Assembly (NCBI GenBank): GCA_032260445.1 | Contig: JAVVFG010000213.1 | Coordinates: 1-7,411 of the forward strand | Reading direction: 5' to 3' | From: JAAYYY01 sp032260445 | Lineage (GTDB): Bacteria > Chloroflexota > Anaerolineae > Promineifilales > Promineifilaceae | DNA length: 7,411 nt | Part shown: piece by piece, positions 6,647-7,411 of the stretch | Layout of the letters: every line of letters starts with the position of its first letter | Position numbering within the stretch: the first letter of the stretch is position 1 | The notes under the pieces: generated by a model | The model's input: the letters and a program-made list of their open reading frames with translations, nothing else | Database searches by the model: none | What the model was told of the DNA's origin: nothing | Program-made: the position numbers and the translations under genes

Positions 6647-7397
6647 GAAGCGCATCGAGGTCGACGGCACGCGCTATTATCTGGTGGAAGGGGATCTCTT
6701 GCTCGATGAAGGGGAGCTGTTCCTCTATGCACTCGAGCAGGCGACGCTGGAAGAAGCGCGGCAGGAAGGGATCCATGTCGAGCGGCAGCCGCTGGTGGGC
6801 ATCGTGGACGACGAGGAGCGGATCATCCGCTGGGAGCGTGGCTTGGATCTGACCTACACCGTACGCCGGGAGACATTCCCAAGTGCGGCGATGTACGAGA
6901 TCGTCGTCGACGCGATGCTCATCGCCACGGCGGATTGGGAGGATACGTGCGCCGTGACCTTCCGCCACCTGGTCGAGGCGGACAACGGAGCTGCCGTGGA
7001 TCCGCCGCCGTTGTTTGAGGTGATGCACTTTGACACCAGGGGCGAGATTGTTGCCTCGGCCTTTTTCCCATCGCACCCGCAGGAGCGGCGCCGCGTGCTG
7101 ATCGATCCGTCGTTCTTTGAGCCGGATCTAGGGTTCAGCCGCGAAGGGGTATTGCGGCACGAGCTGGGACACGTGTTGGGCTTCCGCCACGAACACATTC
7201 GCAGCATGGCGCCGGCCCTGTGCCCGGACGAGACGCTGGGCAATACGATTGACCTCACGGACTACGATCCGCAGTCGGTGATGCACTATTTCTGCGGCGG
7301 CGTGGGCTCGCCGGAGCTGCTGATCACCGAGGTGGACCGCCAGGGAGCGCGCCAGGTGTATGGCCCGCCTGAGCACCTGATCCGCTACGTGCGCTGA
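6594..7397 (+). CDS. Astacin-like metzincin protease with possible aspartate-switch prosegment
   Basis: This 267-residue protein is a zinc endopeptidase of the metzincin clan. Its zinc motif is HELGHVLGFRHEH (189-201): His189, His193 and His199 bind zinc and Glu190 is the catalytic base. It continues HIR, matching the astacin signature HExxHxxGFxHExxR. The Met-turn SVMHY (228-232) supplies Met230 and Tyr232, the latter equivalent to the astacin zinc-binding Tyr. Upstream, RW at 79-80, LTYTV at 86-90 and WEDTC at 115-119 resemble the start of an astacin catalytic domain, so residues about 82-267 are catalytic. Residues 1-80 form a putative prosegment with VEGD (31-34), like the FxGD motif whose Asp blocks zinc in astacin zymogens. 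No signal peptide is visible, which is unusual for astacins. Cys119, Cys210 and Cys234 could pair if the protein were exported. The gene overlaps the HEAGH protease by 53 nt, arguing for coordinated action. A matrixin-like M10/M12-type bacterial metzincin is the alternative label. Confidence 0.88.
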   Translation: MPTDAQVQATLTHLQNSKKRIEVDGTRYYLVEGDLLLDEGELFLYALEQATLEEARQEGIHVERQPLVGIVDDEERIIRWERGLDLTYTVRRETFPSAAMYEIVVDAMLIATADWEDTCAVTFRHLVEADNGAAVDPPPLFEVMHFDTRGEIVASAFFPSHPQERRRVLIDPSFFEPDLGFSREGVLRHELGHVLGFRHEHIRSMAPALCPDETLGNTIDLTDYDPQSVMHYFCGGVGSPELLITEVDRQGARQVYGPPEHLIRYVR

Positions 7398-7411
7398 CAC
7401 CGCGTGGCGGG

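Noticed and set aside
7400..7410. CCGC-GTG-GCGG hairpin right after the last stop codon, as a terminator
   Set aside because: A four-base-pair stem is too short and the window ends before any T-run could be seen; such stems are frequent by chance in GC-rich DNA.

Overview
The window is GC-rich (roughly two-thirds by eye) and almost entirely coding on the + strand. It is a slice through a tightly packed operon: the 3' tip of an upstream frame, then three complete genes (29-5200, 5204-6646, 6594-7397). There is no room for internal promoters or terminators. The base composition, the Ala/Leu/Arg-rich proteins and a giant STAND ATPase suggest a large-genome bacterium such as a Chloroflexota, actinobacterial or myxobacterial-type lineage. 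This is an inference from style only; no taxonomic marker is present.

Gene 1 encodes a 1723-residue STAND-class signal-transduction NTPase. In order it has an N-terminal winged-helix-like/helical region, a P-loop NTPase with readable Walker A, Walker B, sensor-like and GNP motifs, a second winged-helix region, a long Ala-rich TPR-like arm, and a C-terminal CHAT (caspase-HetF-associated with TPRs) fold. The CHAT domain keeps its LPWE landmark but has Gly where the catalytic His is expected and Pro where the catalytic Cys is expected, so it looks like a pseudo-protease.

Gene 2 starts 3 nt after gene 1 and encodes a 480-residue cytosolic-looking zinc metalloprotease (HEAGH plus a downstream NEIFAD motif, gluzincin-like) of a family I cannot name. 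Gene 3 overlaps it by 53 nt and encodes a 267-residue metzincin with a near-textbook astacin zinc motif (HELGHVLGFRHEHIR), an SVMHY Met-turn and a WEDTC element. Its N-terminal region carries VEGD, which resembles the astacin FxGD 'aspartate switch' that keeps the zymogen inactive. It has no visible signal peptide, whereas well-known astacins are secreted.

Taken together, I read this as a candidate NTP-switched proteolytic conflict or regulated-death system. A STAND sensor with a dead CHAT domain, possibly a scaffold, would control one or two dedicated metalloproteases, perhaps as a cascade in which gene 2 (or another protease) releases the gene 3 zymogen. Domain calls come from visible motifs plus family knowledge; the system-level role is inference.
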